Notes: generated by a model not told the origin, from the sequence alone. Shown: positions 33,632 through 43,209, numbered from the stretch's first letter. The stretch: DNA of 51,800 bases from Verrucomicrobiaceae bacterium (GCA_027488755.1 JAIYAZ010000076.1:1-51800); one strand, 5' to 3'. Numbers and translations: made by a program.

Positions 33632-35902
33632 ATGAACTCCAGCGATTCACCCAATCCCCTCGTTTGGTATTTTCCCCTCAACCGCCCTCACGTCGGCGTG
33701 CCCCTCGGCAACGGCGTCCAGGGGGTGCTGATCTGGGGCGAGGACACACTTCGCCTCACCGTCGCCCGCGCTGGCTTTTGGGACCACCGCAACGGACAGG
33801 ACATCCCTCCAACGACCACGTTCGCGGGCGTTCGACGGGCCCTGGAGACAGGCGACAACGACGCGCTGGCCGCCCTGTTCCCCAAACGTGCCCCGGGGGC
33901 ACCCTTTCCCCAGCAGATGGGAGGTGGGCGCCTCGAACTCACCTTTCCCGACGGACTGCGCCCCATTGACGCCACGCTGGATCTCGCCGCCGCGGAAGTG
34001 GTCGTGCAGATCGCGAGCGAGGTCGGTGCTCCGGCCATGCATGCCCTGCGAATCCGCCAAACGAGCGAGGAGGAGATTTGCTGGATCGAGGGGGACGCTG
34101 CCCTGCTCGGGGCCATGCGGATCGAACTGCAGCCCGCCTATGATCTCATGCCCGATCACGCCATGGCGGCTCTTGGGATCGCCCCACCCTCGCCATGGAC
34201 TGCCGCGGACGAAGGTGGTTTTGTGCAATCCCTGCCTGCTGATGACCCTCTGGCGGTGGCCTGGTGCCGGGCCCCGGGCCTCATCCTGCTCGCCACTCGA
34301 CTTGGGATCGGAGCCGAGGCCGAAGTGAAAGGGGCCATGGAGGGATTTGACGCCCGGGCTGCGGACGCGACGCGGGCATCCTACTGGACCGCGTATTGGT
34401 CCCGCGCGGCCCGGGTCATCTTGCCGGACGCCATCCTCCAGCAGCAATACGACTACGGACTTTACCGCCAGGCTGGCCTTATCCGTCGCCACGCCCCGGC
34501 CGCCACGCTCCAAGGGCCTTGGATGGAGGACACCCGCATCCCGCCATGGAGCAACGACTACCACTTCAACATCAACGTCCAACTCGTCTATGGAGCCGCT
34601 CTTGCCACGGGACAGGCCGAGGAGATGCGACCACTGTGGGACATGCTGCGCGGGTGGATTCCGCGCTTTCGGAAGCTCGGTGAAAGCTTCTACGAAATCC
34701 CCGGGGCCATGCTGCTGCCCCACGCCGTGGATGACCGCTGCCAGATGATGGGGTCATTCTGGGCCGGTGCCATCGACCAGGCCTGCCTTTCCTGGATGGG
34801 TCAGATGGCCTGGCAATGTTATCGCTATACGGCCGAGGTCGAGCACTTGCGGGAGATCGTTTTTCCGCTGCTTGAGGGGGCTTTCCTCGGTTACTGGGCG
34901 ATGTTGGAAAAGATCGGGGAACCCGGCGGCGGATATCGTTACGCGATCCCGATCAGCGTAAGCCCGGAGTTTGGCGGATCGGATCCGCGCCGGTGCTGGG
35001 GCCGCGACGCCAGCTTTCAACTGGCGGCGCTACGCATGACGGTTGATTTGCTGCTCGCCGCCGCCTCGGCGTTGGGGCGGACGTCCGACCCCCGCTGGAT
35101 CGACGTCCTTACGCACCTGCCGCACTACTCGACCATCGCCGCCTCGGACGGTTCCTACGCCTGGATCGGTGAGCCAAAGTTAAGGATCGCCCTTTGGGAG
35201 GGACAGGATTTGCCCGAGAGCCACCGTCACCACAGCCACCTCGCGGCCATCCATCCCTTCCGCACGATCGAGCCATTTGATCCGCCGCACCGGAACATTG
35301 TCGCCCGCAGTCTGAATCGATGGAACACAATGGGCGCGGGGAATTGGACGGGCTGGTGCCTGCCATGGGCCTCGATCCTCTGCTCCCGCTGCGGCCTTGC
35401 CGATGCCGCCCAATCCTGGCTGCACATCCTTGCCGAGCAGTTCACCAACGAAGGTCACGCCACCTTGCACAACGCGGATGGTGCCGGCGTCTTCGGGTGG
35501 GACGATGGTTCCCTGGCTTGGCCCGATCATCGCAAAGGCGCGGATTACGCCCATTATGAAACGATGCAGATGGATGCGGCGATGGGGGCGGTCACCGCGA
35601 TTCTGGAAATGCTCGTCTCGGTTCGCAACGGCGTCGTCCACCTTGCGGATCGCCTGCCCAAGGGCTGGCGCGAACTTTCCTTTACGCGGATGCGCGTCGA
35701 GGGAGGTTTCCTTCTCGACGCGACTTTTCGCCACGGGCGCGTCAAAACCATCTCCGTGCTTTCCCCCCGTGGCGGACCTCTTCGGCTGGCGCACCACCTT
35801 GGCCCCCGTTGGCAACTGGACGACCAACCCCGGACTGAACGGATTCTCTCCATCGACACAGCGCCGGGGCAACAGCTTCAACTTCGGAGGTCGCAGCCGT
35901 GA
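33632..35902 (+). CDS. GH95-like (alpha/alpha)6 glycoside hydrolase
   Basis: This 756-residue protein shows the GH95 arrangement. The N-terminal beta domain has VWYFPLNRPHVGVPLGNGVQGVLIWG and DTLRLTVARAGFWDHRNGQ, and the barrel has DTRIPPWSNDYHFNINVQLVYG, with Asn313 and Asn315 as the water-activating pair. SVSPEFGG holds the likely acid Glu446, and SHRHHSHL follows later. Unlike the gene at 358 it keeps the NIN motif. It has no signal peptide. Sequence outside these motifs is divergent, so substrate could be fucose, galactose or another sugar. It follows the ATPase by 97 bases; the in-frame extension back to 33353 is low-complexity and lies inside the ATPase gene. Confidence 0.75.
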   Translation: MNSSDSPNPLVWYFPLNRPHVGVPLGNGVQGVLIWGEDTLRLTVARAGFWDHRNGQDIPPTTTFAGVRRALETGDNDALAALFPKRAPGAPFPQQMGGGRLELTFPDGLRPIDATLDLAAAEVVVQIASEVGAPAMHALRIRQTSEEEICWIEGDAALLGAMRIELQPAYDLMPDHAMAALGIAPPSPWTAADEGGFVQSLPADDPLAVAWCRAPGLILLATRLGIGAEAEVKGAMEGFDARAADATRASYWTAYWSRAARVILPDAILQQQYDYGLYRQAGLIRRHAPAATLQGPWMEDTRIPPWSNDYHFNINVQLVYGAALATGQAEEMRPLWDMLRGWIPRFRKLGESFYEIPGAMLLPHAVDDRCQMMGSFWAGAIDQACLSWMGQMAWQCYRYTAEVEHLREIVFPLLEGAFLGYWAMLEKIGEPGGGYRYAIPISVSPEFGGSDPRRCWGRDASFQLAALRMTVDLLLAAASALGRTSDPRWIDVLTHLPHYSTIAASDGSYAWIGEPKLRIALWEGQDLPESHRHHSHLAAIHPFRTIEPFDPPHRNIVARSLNRWNTMGAGNWTGWCLPWASILCSRCGLADAAQSWLHILAEQFTNEGHATLHNADGAGVFGWDDGSLAWPDHRKGADYAHYETMQMDAAMGAVTAILEMLVSVRNGVVHLADRLPKGWRELSFTRMRVEGGFLLDATFRHGRVKTISVLSPRGGPLRLAHHLGPRWQLDDQPRTERILSIDTAPGQQLQLRRSQP

Positions 35903-37416
35903 AGGCCCGCTCCGTCTGGTTTGTGACCGTGGGCCTTCTGGCGCTTGATTGCCCGGCGAGCCCGCAGGCGAGGAACGAACCGGTCATCACCGTCAACGCG
36001 GGACACGTTCTGCGCCGATTCGACCACCCACCCATTGGCATCAACGTCAACCATCTGATGGATGAGGATTCCAAGCGCCCGCCGGGCTCGCGCCCGATGG
36101 CCGAAGCGCTCAAGGATCTCGGCGTGCGGAGTTTGCGATTCCCCGAAGGCGAATTGGGCGATTCCTACCTTTGGACGGATGCCCCCTTCCCGGTGACATC
36201 CGCTCCGCGTCCACGGTGGGCCCTGCGGGGGCCGAAACTCTGGCCTTCCCGCGACCCGAGATTTTCCACGCCGGACTTTGAACCCCTCGCCAACATCATG
36301 GGATTCGACCGCTTCATGGAACTTTGCCAGGCGACGAAGGCCGAGCCGATCCTGATTGTCGCCTACGACTCCGCTTACAAAAAGGTCGACCCCGGCTCGC
36401 AGAAACCGACGGTGGAGCAGCTTCGCGCGCTGGCCGTGGAGTGGGTCCGTTACGCCAATCAACGACGGGTGTGGAACATTCGGTATTGGGAAATCGGGAA
36501 TGAAACCGACATCAACCCGGAGGCCCATAGCGGGGCCGACCCCGGGACGCATCAATATGCCACGGACGTCATCACGTTCTCCCGTTCCATGAAGGCCGTG
36601 GACCCTTCCATCAAGATCGGCGTCAACGTCTGGAACAACCAACGCCTTGCCGAGCTGCTCCGAATTCCCTCCCTCTGGCCCGCAGTGGATTTTGTCTCCC
36701 TGCACAACTATCCCACGATGAAGTGGAGCGAAGGTTACGAGCGATTTCGCACCACCCGTCCCGATCTGACCCGCAGTATCCGGGAGGCCAACGACTTGGT
36801 GGACAAATCCGACCTGTCCCCGGAAATCCGCCGTCGTTTGGAGTTTCTGGTCACCGAGACCGCTCCGATCGACTGGGCAAAGAAAAACGGCTGGCCCAAT
36901 GTGGCGGATCATGGCCACGGCTTGGTGCAGTTTGACTTGATCGGTCAAACCCTCAAACAGCCGCGCATCACCTCGTTGCAGCAGTGGGTCACACGCTGGA
37001 TTCACAATGACGAACCGTCTCGCCCCCTCAAGGTTTACGACGCGCTCGATCCGCGCAACCAGCTTACCCCCCTCGGGGAAGCGCTCGGGATCTGGGGGAG
37101 GCACCTGCAGCCTCAACTCGTGGAGGCTCAGGGCACGGATTCGATCCTCGCGTATGCCAGCCTCTCCGACTCCGGTGACCGGCTCGTGGTCTTTCTTTTG
37201 AATCGCGAGCGCACCGAACAAACCGCGCGGCTCGACATAACGAACTTCCACGCCGCGGGTGGCGTCTGGACCCAATCGTATTTCGCCGCCTCGCCCGAAG
37301 CCGAACGTGGGCAATGGAGCAAACGAATCCACCTCTCCCCCGCGCCCACCCAACTGCGACTTCCTCCGCTGTCCATTTCCGTCTTTGACTTCCGCGCCGC
37401 CCCCGTCGCCCCGTAA
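35899..37416 (+). CDS. Exported clan GH-A hydrolase, GH51-like (alpha-L-arabinofuranosidase type)
   Basis: This 505-residue protein starts with GTG overlapping the previous stop (GTGA). A signal peptide (MKARSVWFVTVGLLALDCPASPQA) makes it the only clearly secreted hydrolase of operon D. The barrel has PIGINVNHLMDED, LRFPEGELGDSYLW, acid/base Glu202 in RYWEIGNETDINPEA, DFVSLHNYP and nucleophile Glu320 in FLVTETAPID. The ending LRLPPLSISVFDFR is the typical last beta-strand. GH51 is the best guess; GH39 or GH79 relatives are possible. It probably trims side chains before uptake by the ABC transporter. Confidence 0.8.
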   Translation: MKARSVWFVTVGLLALDCPASPQARNEPVITVNAGHVLRRFDHPPIGINVNHLMDEDSKRPPGSRPMAEALKDLGVRSLRFPEGELGDSYLWTDAPFPVTSAPRPRWALRGPKLWPSRDPRFSTPDFEPLANIMGFDRFMELCQATKAEPILIVAYDSAYKKVDPGSQKPTVEQLRALAVEWVRYANQRRVWNIRYWEIGNETDINPEAHSGADPGTHQYATDVITFSRSMKAVDPSIKIGVNVWNNQRLAELLRIPSLWPAVDFVSLHNYPTMKWSEGYERFRTTRPDLTRSIREANDLVDKSDLSPEIRRRLEFLVTETAPIDWAKKNGWPNVADHGHGLVQFDLIGQTLKQPRITSLQQWVTRWIHNDEPSRPLKVYDALDPRNQLTPLGEALGIWGRHLQPQLVEAQGTDSILAYASLSDSGDRLVVFLLNRERTEQTARLDITNFHAAGGVWTQSYFAASPEAERGQWSKRIHLSPAPTQLRLPPLSISVFDFRAAPVAP

Positions 37417-37449
37417 CGGATTCGCCGGTGCCGCCGGTCGCCTTCAGCC

Positions 37450-39444
37450 ATGTCCACCCATCCCATCCTCGACCTCGGTCTTAAAAATCTCTTCCGCCAC
37501 GATCTTCGCCACCACGGAGATCGGCATAATCTTTTTTGCGACGCCTTCGCGCAGTTTGGGGTCGCCTTTCCCGGCTTGGCCGCCGTGGGGCTGGGGCCGA
37601 CCTGTCCAAAGGCCACCCTTTCCACCTACCACGTCGCGAATCCCACCCTGCAGCTCTGGTTCCGCGAGGGCGACGACCTTGTCTCGCTGCAACGGCAGGA
37701 ACTCGACTGCCTCCCGTGGCTGACCACCGAGAGATCGCTTCTCCCCGTGGCATCGGGTCTGGTCGAGGTCGAGGCCATGCATGTTTTCCAGGACGAACGC
37801 AGTCTCGTCTCCCGCTTCGTGATCACCAATCGCGGAGCGTCCCCCGTCACGCTGTACCCCTGCTGGCAGGGGCGCATTTCGGACGAACACCCGCTCTACA
37901 TGCTGCCCTATTTCCACGGCGCGGAATCGCTTCCGCGCTTGCCATTCCTTGAGGCCGTCGCCGACGGAATCGCGGGTGGCCTCCGCGTCGCGCGGATTGG
38001 TCACGACATGCCGCAGGTCGCCATTCGGCTGCGCACGACGGAACTTTCGGCGAACGCGGGGCCGGACCAAACCTACGCGTTCCAGGCAACGTCGCCGCTG
38101 GTTCTCGTGTCCGGCCAATCGCGGAAATTTTCCTTCCGCCTCGAGATCACCTTCACGAGTCCGGCACACCCGCAAATCCAATGGCCCGACACCCCCGCGG
38201 GGATCACGAATTTCGACACCCTTGTCGCCGGTGCGCGTGAGCGATTCGCGACGGCCATCAACGTGGAACACCCGCCCGCCGCCCCGACCCCCGCGCTCGC
38301 GCTCAAGGCCTGGCGCGCCCGCCACGCACTGCTCCGCGACGGCATGCGCGGCATGGACGGCGAGTTCGGGGACGAACTCGCGTGCCTCTGCACCGCGGAC
38401 AACACCGACTTCTCCTGCGTCTTTTTCTGGGACACGCTTTTCAGCTCCGTGGCCATTGCGGACTTTCACCCGGCCTACGCCCGCGGGGCCATTCGCACGG
38501 CCTTCGTCCGCACCGATCCGCGCGATGGCTCCGCTCCCGAGCGAAAATTTAACTACGCACCGTCCGGGCGCATGGCGCAGCAATCCCCCCAATCGCCCGT
38601 CGCCTCTTGGGCGGTTCGCTCCTATCTCGAGCGCCACGACGATCCCGCCTTCCTCGCCGAGATTTATCCCGTGCTCGTGCGCAACCACGCCTTTTGGGAA
38701 ACCTACAGCGACACCGATCGCGACGGCCTTGCCGAGTATCGGTGGAGCGGGCAGGTCTGTGACAACTCGCCGCTCTGGGATCCCTACGCTGCGCTGGACG
38801 CGACCACCGGCTGCGGCTGGCTTCCGCCCGTGGCTTCGGTCGCCCTCAATAGTTTCCTCTTCTGGGATGCGAACCATCTCGCCGCGTTGGCCGACCAACT
38901 GGGCCTCGCCGCCGATGCCGCGCGCCACCGGGCCCGCGCCGCGCAGCTGCAGCGCGACCTTTTCGCCGTCTGTTACGTGCCGGAGGAACGCCGATTCTGG
39001 GACTACAACCACCACACCGGTCAGCACCGCCGCGTGAAGACGTTTTACATGTTCTGGCCGCTGTTTGCGGGCATGGACGTTCCCGCCGAGACCACGCGCG
39101 ACCTCATCGAAAATGTGCTGCTCGATCCTGCGCAATTCTTTGGAGAGGTTCCCTTTCCCTCCGTCGCTTACGACGAACCCACGCACCAGTCGAAGGGCTA
39201 CTGGCGCGGCCGGGCTTGGCCCCACATCAGCTACTGGCTGATTCAGACGCTGGTGCGCCATGGCTACGTCGAAGAAGCCAAGGCCGCCGCACGTCGCACC
39301 CTCGCGGCCCACTCGCGCTCGGCGGGTTTTGCCGAGAACGTCGCCGCCCGGGCCGCGGACTTCGATGCCGCGGGTTTTGCCGACTACAACTGGGGCTGTG
39401 CCGCCGTCTACCTTATTGCCACGGAAGAATATCTGCGCGGGTGA
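37450..39444 (+). CDS. GH63/MGH-type (alpha/alpha)6 glycoside hydrolase
   Basis: A 664-residue protein with an N-terminal beta-sandwich (about 10-270) and a C-terminal clan GH-G barrel. The catalytic acid candidate is Asp438 in YRWSGQVCDNSPLWDPYAALD, a motif shared by GH63 glucosidases and mannosylglycerate hydrolases. QSKGYWRGRAWPHISYWLIQTL and SAGFAENVAARAADFDAAGFADYNWGCAAVY match the later family strands, including a possible base Glu. It lacks a signal peptide and should act inside the cell on an alpha-linked gluco- or manno-configured unit. It is the last gene of operon D and is convergent with the LacI gene, 42 bases away. Confidence 0.82.
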   Translation: MSTHPILDLGLKNLFRHDLRHHGDRHNLFCDAFAQFGVAFPGLAAVGLGPTCPKATLSTYHVANPTLQLWFREGDDLVSLQRQELDCLPWLTTERSLLPVASGLVEVEAMHVFQDERSLVSRFVITNRGASPVTLYPCWQGRISDEHPLYMLPYFHGAESLPRLPFLEAVADGIAGGLRVARIGHDMPQVAIRLRTTELSANAGPDQTYAFQATSPLVLVSGQSRKFSFRLEITFTSPAHPQIQWPDTPAGITNFDTLVAGARERFATAINVEHPPAAPTPALALKAWRARHALLRDGMRGMDGEFGDELACLCTADNTDFSCVFFWDTLFSSVAIADFHPAYARGAIRTAFVRTDPRDGSAPERKFNYAPSGRMAQQSPQSPVASWAVRSYLERHDDPAFLAEIYPVLVRNHAFWETYSDTDRDGLAEYRWSGQVCDNSPLWDPYAALDATTGCGWLPPVASVALNSFLFWDANHLAALADQLGLAADAARHRARAAQLQRDLFAVCYVPEERRFWDYNHHTGQHRRVKTFYMFWPLFAGMDVPAETTRDLIENVLLDPAQFFGEVPFPSVAYDEPTHQSKGYWRGRAWPHISYWLIQTLVRHGYVEEAKAAARRTLAAHSRSAGFAENVAARAADFDAAGFADYNWGCAAVYLIATEEYLRG

Positions 39445-39486
39445 TTCCGCCCTTGTCCTGGAAATATCTCGTCAAACGGAAAGCTT

Positions 39487-40515
39487 TCATCGTGGTTTAT
39501 GTCGGCGCACGGTGGATCCCGTTTTCCACCCGCCGGGAATGAGCATCGTGCTTCTCGGCGCGGGGGCGAACTGGCGGAGCGTGAGAAGCGCCACGAGTTG
39601 GTCGACCGCCGCGGCGCCGATCGGCTCGTGATTCTGGTTGATGCCTGCCCATCCTGCCACGTCGGCTGCGAGGTTCAGATGTGCGATGCCGATGTCGCGG
39701 GGCACGCGACGCCCGGCTGAGGTGCACCAATTCCGCAGGCGGTTGTCGCTGCCGATGAGCAAGTCGGGCGAGGCCGTGCGAAGAAATCGTGTGATCGTCT
39801 CCGGCTCGGCGCTCGGAGGCAGATCGGTCAGGTGCGGGGTGACGCCCGCCGTGCGGCACCATCCCAGGTAGGCCGAAGAATAGCTGTGCTGGCTGATGCG
39901 ATCGACGTAGGGATCGAGCGCGAGCCCGGGTTTCCGGTAGCCAAGCCGGGAGGTTTCATCAAGAAGTCGGCGCATGTTTCCATGGCGATCCGCCTGCACG
40001 CGGGGGAAGAGGAGTTCGAGTTCCGCCTCGTCAATGACCACCCAGGCGAATTCCTCGCGGGTGAGCGTGCGCAGGAGTGGCTGATCCTCGGGAAGCGGCA
40101 GCAGGACGCCCGCCACACCTCGGGCGCGCAGTTGTCGCGCGAGCGTGGCGGCATTCATGCCGGGTGTTCGCGTCCAAGTTTCATCGAGATGGTAGCCCAG
40201 CTCCTCCGCCCGGCGGCGGGCCCCGGAAAGATACCCGCAAAACCAGGGACGCTCCCGCCAGCGATGAAGTTCGTGCGAGGTGTTCAGCCACGCGAGATTG
40301 CACGTCGGCGTGCCGCGCCGCGACTGGCGCAGGTAGCCCATCAACTGGGCAAGGTGGGGATCCGGTCGCCAGCCCAGCTTGCGGGCGGTGCGCCGAATTC
40401 TCTGGCGCACGTCCTCGGAGACGCGTCCCGAACCTCCGAGAGCGGCAGAGACGGTGGTCTTGGACACGCCGCAGACACGCGCCAGCTCGACCACGCCGAT
40501 GACTTTCCTTGCCAT
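39487..40515 (-). CDS. LacI-family transcriptional regulator
   Basis: A 342-residue repressor with the LacI helix-turn-helix at the N-terminus (VIGVVELARVCGVSKTTVSAALGGSGRVSEDVRQRIRRTARKLGWRPD, about residues 5-53) and a sugar-sensing domain (RARGVAGVLLPLPEDQP, SPDLLIGSDNRLRNW, GIAHLNLAADVAGWAGINQNH). ATG 40515 begins MARKVIGVVELA; the in-frame start at 40551 would translate through palindromes that look like operators. It diverges from the MDR dehydrogenase and probably controls it, itself, and perhaps operon D behind it. Confidence 0.92.
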   Translation of the reverse strand: MARKVIGVVELARVCGVSKTTVSAALGGSGRVSEDVRQRIRRTARKLGWRPDPHLAQLMGYLRQSRRGTPTCNLAWLNTSHELHRWRERPWFCGYLSGARRRAEELGYHLDETWTRTPGMNAATLARQLRARGVAGVLLPLPEDQPLLRTLTREEFAWVVIDEAELELLFPRVQADRHGNMRRLLDETSRLGYRKPGLALDPYVDRISQHSYSSAYLGWCRTAGVTPHLTDLPPSAEPETITRFLRTASPDLLIGSDNRLRNWCTSAGRRVPRDIGIAHLNLAADVAGWAGINQNHEPIGAAAVDQLVALLTLRQFAPAPRSTMLIPGGWKTGSTVRRHKPR

Positions 40516-40516
40516 T

Positions 40517-40533
40517 TGCGGGACGTTCCCGCA
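40517..40533. promoter_or_regulatory. Perfect inverted repeat next to LacI start, probable operator
   Basis: TGCGGGA-CGT-TCCCGCA has perfect seven-base arms and begins two bases upstream of the LacI start codon. LacI proteins bind inverted repeats, so autoregulation is the natural reading. Confidence 0.6.
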
Positions 40534-40536
40534 TCC

Positions 40537-40556
40537 CGCGATTCGCGTCAATCGCG
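40537..40556. promoter_or_regulatory. Second perfect inverted repeat in the LacI/MDR divergent gap
   Basis: CGCGATT-CGCGTC-AATCGCG has perfect seven-base arms and ends seven bases before the ATG of the dehydrogenase gene. It sits three bases from the first palindrome. Its position would let a bound repressor block the dehydrogenase start region. Confidence 0.55.
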
Positions 40557-40562
40557 ATCCGG

Positions 40563-41639
40563 ATGAATCATGACCCCGTGATTCCCACCAAAGCCACCGC
40601 CATTGTCTTTACCGCCCCCGGCGAGGTCTCCCTCACCGAGCACCGCCTGCCGCCCTGCGGTGATGCGGACATCGTGACCGAAACCCTTTACACGTGCGTC
40701 TCCCCGGGGACGGAGCTGCGGATGCTTGCCGGCCACTACGGGGCAGACGGGCAGTTTCCCTATCTGCCAGGCTACAATTCCATCGGGCGCGTGCTCGCGG
40801 TCGGGGCCAAGGCCAAAGGCTACCGCGCGGGTGACCTTGTGAGCGCGATCAACCCAAAGGGGAACGAAGACATCAAGTCCCTCTACGGCGCGCATGCCAG
40901 CCATCAGGTGTTGGCCACGGACATCGACCAGCGTCCCGTGCTTCTGCCCGACGGCGCGCAAGCGCTCGACTACGCCGTCACTGAGATTGCGTCCATCTCC
41001 TACCGCGGGGTTACCGCGGCGCGGCCGCAGGCGGGTGAGACGGCCCTCGTGATTGGCCAGGGAATGATCGGGGCTTTCTCGGCGGCCTGGCTCGTCGCCG
41101 CCGGTTGCCGCGTGGGCGTAATCGATCTGGAGGAATCGCGACTGGAGGGCGCCCGCAAGCTCGGTGCCAGCACGGCGATCACCGCCGCCCAGCCCGACAC
41201 GCTTGATCGCGCGCTGCTCTTCACGCGCTATGGGGCCGACATCGTGGTCGAAGCCTCCGGCTCCACGCCGGGCGTGAAACTCACCTATCAGATTCTCCGG
41301 CAAAAACCCAAAATGCCGGCCGGGAAGTATGTGCGCGAGCCCATCCACTATTTCTCGCACGACTGGCCCCGCCTCGTGTGGCAGGCCAACTACCTGGAGG
41401 AGGTTGCCCTTAACCCGCACGGCTGCCTCATCAGCGAAGGCGTGACGACCATTGCCTCCGGGGATCGCGGCATTGAGGACCGCCATCGCGTGATCGAAGA
41501 ATTGCGCCGGGGATCGATTCGCGGCGCCGATTTCATCGACAAACTCGTTTCGCCACGGGAAGCCCCCGCCGCCTACGCCGGGCTGCAGGCCCGCACGCAT
41601 TTTTCCGTCGTCTTCGATTGGTCCAAGCTCAACGCCTGA
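40563..41639 (+). CDS. MDR-type alcohol/sugar dehydrogenase, zinc-ligand-poor
   Basis: This 358-residue medium-chain dehydrogenase has the GroES-like N-terminal half (AIVFTAPGEVSLTEHRLPP, YTCVSPGTELRMLAGHYG, FPYLPGYNSIGRVLAVG) and a Rossmann half with ALVIGQGMIGAFSAAWLVAAGCRVGVID. The usual catalytic-zinc residues are not evident: the Cys is followed by VSPGTEL, as in BchC-like and bi-domain oxidoreductases. ATG 40563 (MNHDPVIPTKAT) lies just after the second palindrome. It forms a two-gene unit with the Gfo/Idh/MocA gene 25 bases downstream. The substrate is presumably a sugar or polyol. Confidence 0.83.
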   Translation: MNHDPVIPTKATAIVFTAPGEVSLTEHRLPPCGDADIVTETLYTCVSPGTELRMLAGHYGADGQFPYLPGYNSIGRVLAVGAKAKGYRAGDLVSAINPKGNEDIKSLYGAHASHQVLATDIDQRPVLLPDGAQALDYAVTEIASISYRGVTAARPQAGETALVIGQGMIGAFSAAWLVAAGCRVGVIDLEESRLEGARKLGASTAITAAQPDTLDRALLFTRYGADIVVEASGSTPGVKLTYQILRQKPKMPAGKYVREPIHYFSHDWPRLVWQANYLEEVALNPHGCLISEGVTTIASGDRGIEDRHRVIEELRRGSIRGADFIDKLVSPREAPAAYAGLQARTHFSVVFDWSKLNA

Positions 41640-41664
41640 TTCCTCACCCCCCTTCCTGCCATCC

Positions 41665-42687
41665 ATGAATAAACCCTCCTTCCGCTCCGCCATCATTGGT
41701 TGCGGTCCGCATAATGAAACCCGTGGCGGCTGCAACTCCGTGAGTTACGCCCACGCTGCCGCCATCCGTCGCACTCTAGGGCTTGAGCTCGCGGCCGCGG
41801 CGAGCCGCACCCCGAAAAACGTCGAAGACTTCTGCGGTGAGTTCCCCGGCACGAAAGGTTACACCGACTACCGCGAGATGCTTTCGGCCGAGCGACCGGA
41901 TTGGGTGAGTATCTGCGCCTTTCCGCCCGACCGCGAGGAGATGGCCCTCGCCGCCCTGGAAGCGGGAGCGAAGATCCTGTTGGTGGAAAAACCGTTTGCC
42001 GTCACCACGGAGGCCATGCGGGCGATTCAGGATGCCGCGCAAACCATCGGAGCCCGGGTGTTTGTGAATCACCAGCGCCGTTACGGAAAATGGTTCGAAT
42101 GGTTCCGCGAGCAGATTCGCACGGAAGCCTGCGGTCCCCTGCGCGCGCTCACGCTTTATCACGGGGGCCCGGGTTTCATTAACTTCGGCCCGCACCTCAT
42201 CGATGCTGCGCTTTTTGCGTTGGAACCCCGTCGCCCCGTCTCGCTGCAGGCGGCGGTCGACTGGACGAATGCGGGTGATTTTCAGGGGGTGCGCACCGAG
42301 CGATCCCTCCTTGGGGACGTTCTGTTTGAAGACGGAGTTCACCTTGCCATCCACTCAGGCCCGGAGGCCGGCAAGGGCCAGCCTTGCCTGCGCGCGGCCT
42401 GTGAGCATGGTCTGGTGGAACTTTACTTCGGCCCGTTTGGTTCGGCTCCCGCCATCGGTCGTCTGGTCCCCGCCACCGAGTTGTCTCCGAATTTCGGGAC
42501 CGAGCATTTCCACCACAACGACATTGAGCCCAACGTATTCTACGACCGCGCGGTGGCGGACATCTGGGATTGCTTCCAGCGGGGAACTCCCTGCCGGCTT
42601 GATGCCGTGCATGCCGCCAGCGGGACGGCGATCCTGCTTGGATGTTACGAATCCGCCCGCCTGGGCACCCGGCAACCGCTGGGTTAA
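41665..42687 (+). CDS. Gfo/Idh/MocA family oxidoreductase
   Basis: A 340-residue protein with an N-terminal Rossmann fold (SAIIGCGPHNETRGGCNSVSYAHAAAI, a GxGxxx variant carrying an insertion) and the family's Glu108-Lys109-Pro110 motif (LLVEKPFAVT), in which the Lys binds substrate and nicotinamide. The C-terminal half has the open beta-sheet and the GGPGFINFGPHLIDAALFALE motif with a catalytic His. Family members oxidise sugars, inositols or amino sugars, or open glycosidic bonds by transient oxidation. Pairing with an MDR dehydrogenase and LacI regulator suggests sugar or polyol oxidation. It is the last gene of the catabolic region. Confidence 0.88.
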   Translation: MNKPSFRSAIIGCGPHNETRGGCNSVSYAHAAAIRRTLGLELAAAASRTPKNVEDFCGEFPGTKGYTDYREMLSAERPDWVSICAFPPDREEMALAALEAGAKILLVEKPFAVTTEAMRAIQDAAQTIGARVFVNHQRRYGKWFEWFREQIRTEACGPLRALTLYHGGPGFINFGPHLIDAALFALEPRRPVSLQAAVDWTNAGDFQGVRTERSLLGDVLFEDGVHLAIHSGPEAGKGQPCLRAACEHGLVELYFGPFGSAPAIGRLVPATELSPNFGTEHFHHNDIEPNVFYDRAVADIWDCFQRGTPCRLDAVHAASGTAILLGCYESARLGTRQPLG

Positions 42688-42740
42688 CGCCCCGCCGGGG
42701 CGGCGGAGGCAGCGAATTCCGCGGCTATTTGCAGGGTTCG

Positions 42741-42974
42741 ATGATAAGGCTGATCAAAGCATACGGAGTGAATTTCACTGAGGTCGTCGCGGCCGTGCGC
42801 CCGCCGACAGGTTGCTCCCGTAAATCCACGCGACGTGCCCTGATCCTAGACGTCGTTGTCATCGGGAAAAAGGCCTTCGAGGCACTCAGTGACGAGGAGC
42901 GCGAAAAGCTCATCAAGGAAGCGCAGCCTTTGCGGGACGAAATCATCGCCGCTGGTCGCCCCCGATTCTCGTGA
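42741..42974 (+). pseudogene. Small ORF, possible remnant of a solute-binding protein
   Basis: ATG 42741 gives 77 residues. The first third (MIRLIKAYGVNFTEVVAAVR) is unlike the rest. The second half reads ALILDVVVIGKKAFEALSDEEREKLIKEAQPLRDE, which resembles the conserved 'D-V-V/L-x-I-S-K-K-x-W/F-x-x-L-S-x-E' segment near the end of TRAP-type DctP solute-binding proteins. I read it as a degraded fragment at the border between the catabolic region and the mobile element. It could also be a small unknown protein. Confidence 0.3.
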
Positions 42975-43174
42975 CCAGAATCAGCGAAAACGTTCTTTCG
43001 GAATCCACGTAAAACCGGAGCTCATTTCCTCGTGTGTTACCCCACGTTGAAAGTGGAGCCTCATGGACACTCATCTTGGAGGAATTTCACAGAGAAAGTG
43101 GACGAAACAAGGGGTTGCTGAGAAGGATCCAATTCGAAGCGGTACTTTTATTCGAAGGCTGCATGGGTGTCGGG
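42975..43174. other. Non-coding stretch at the mobile-element border
   Basis: No convincing coding frame is visible on either strand here. An ORF from 43063 on the plus strand has poor composition and runs through the terminator. If the tyrosine recombinase belongs to an integrated element, its left attachment or transposon end would be expected in or just beyond this stretch; I could not find a clear end repeat. Confidence 0.35.
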
Positions 43175-43209
43175 TAAAAAAGAACGCGGAGAGCTTGCGC
43201 TCTCCGCGT
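43175..43209 (-). terminator. Intrinsic terminator for the tyrosine recombinase gene
   Basis: Positions 43184-43209 form a perfect hairpin, ACGCGGAGAGC-TTGC-GCTCTCCGCGT (11-base stem, four-base loop). Read on the minus strand it is followed by a T-rich run (TTCTTTTTT), the standard rho-independent layout. It lies about 140 bases after the recombinase stop. There is no T run in the plus direction, so it acts on minus-strand transcription. Confidence 0.8.
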
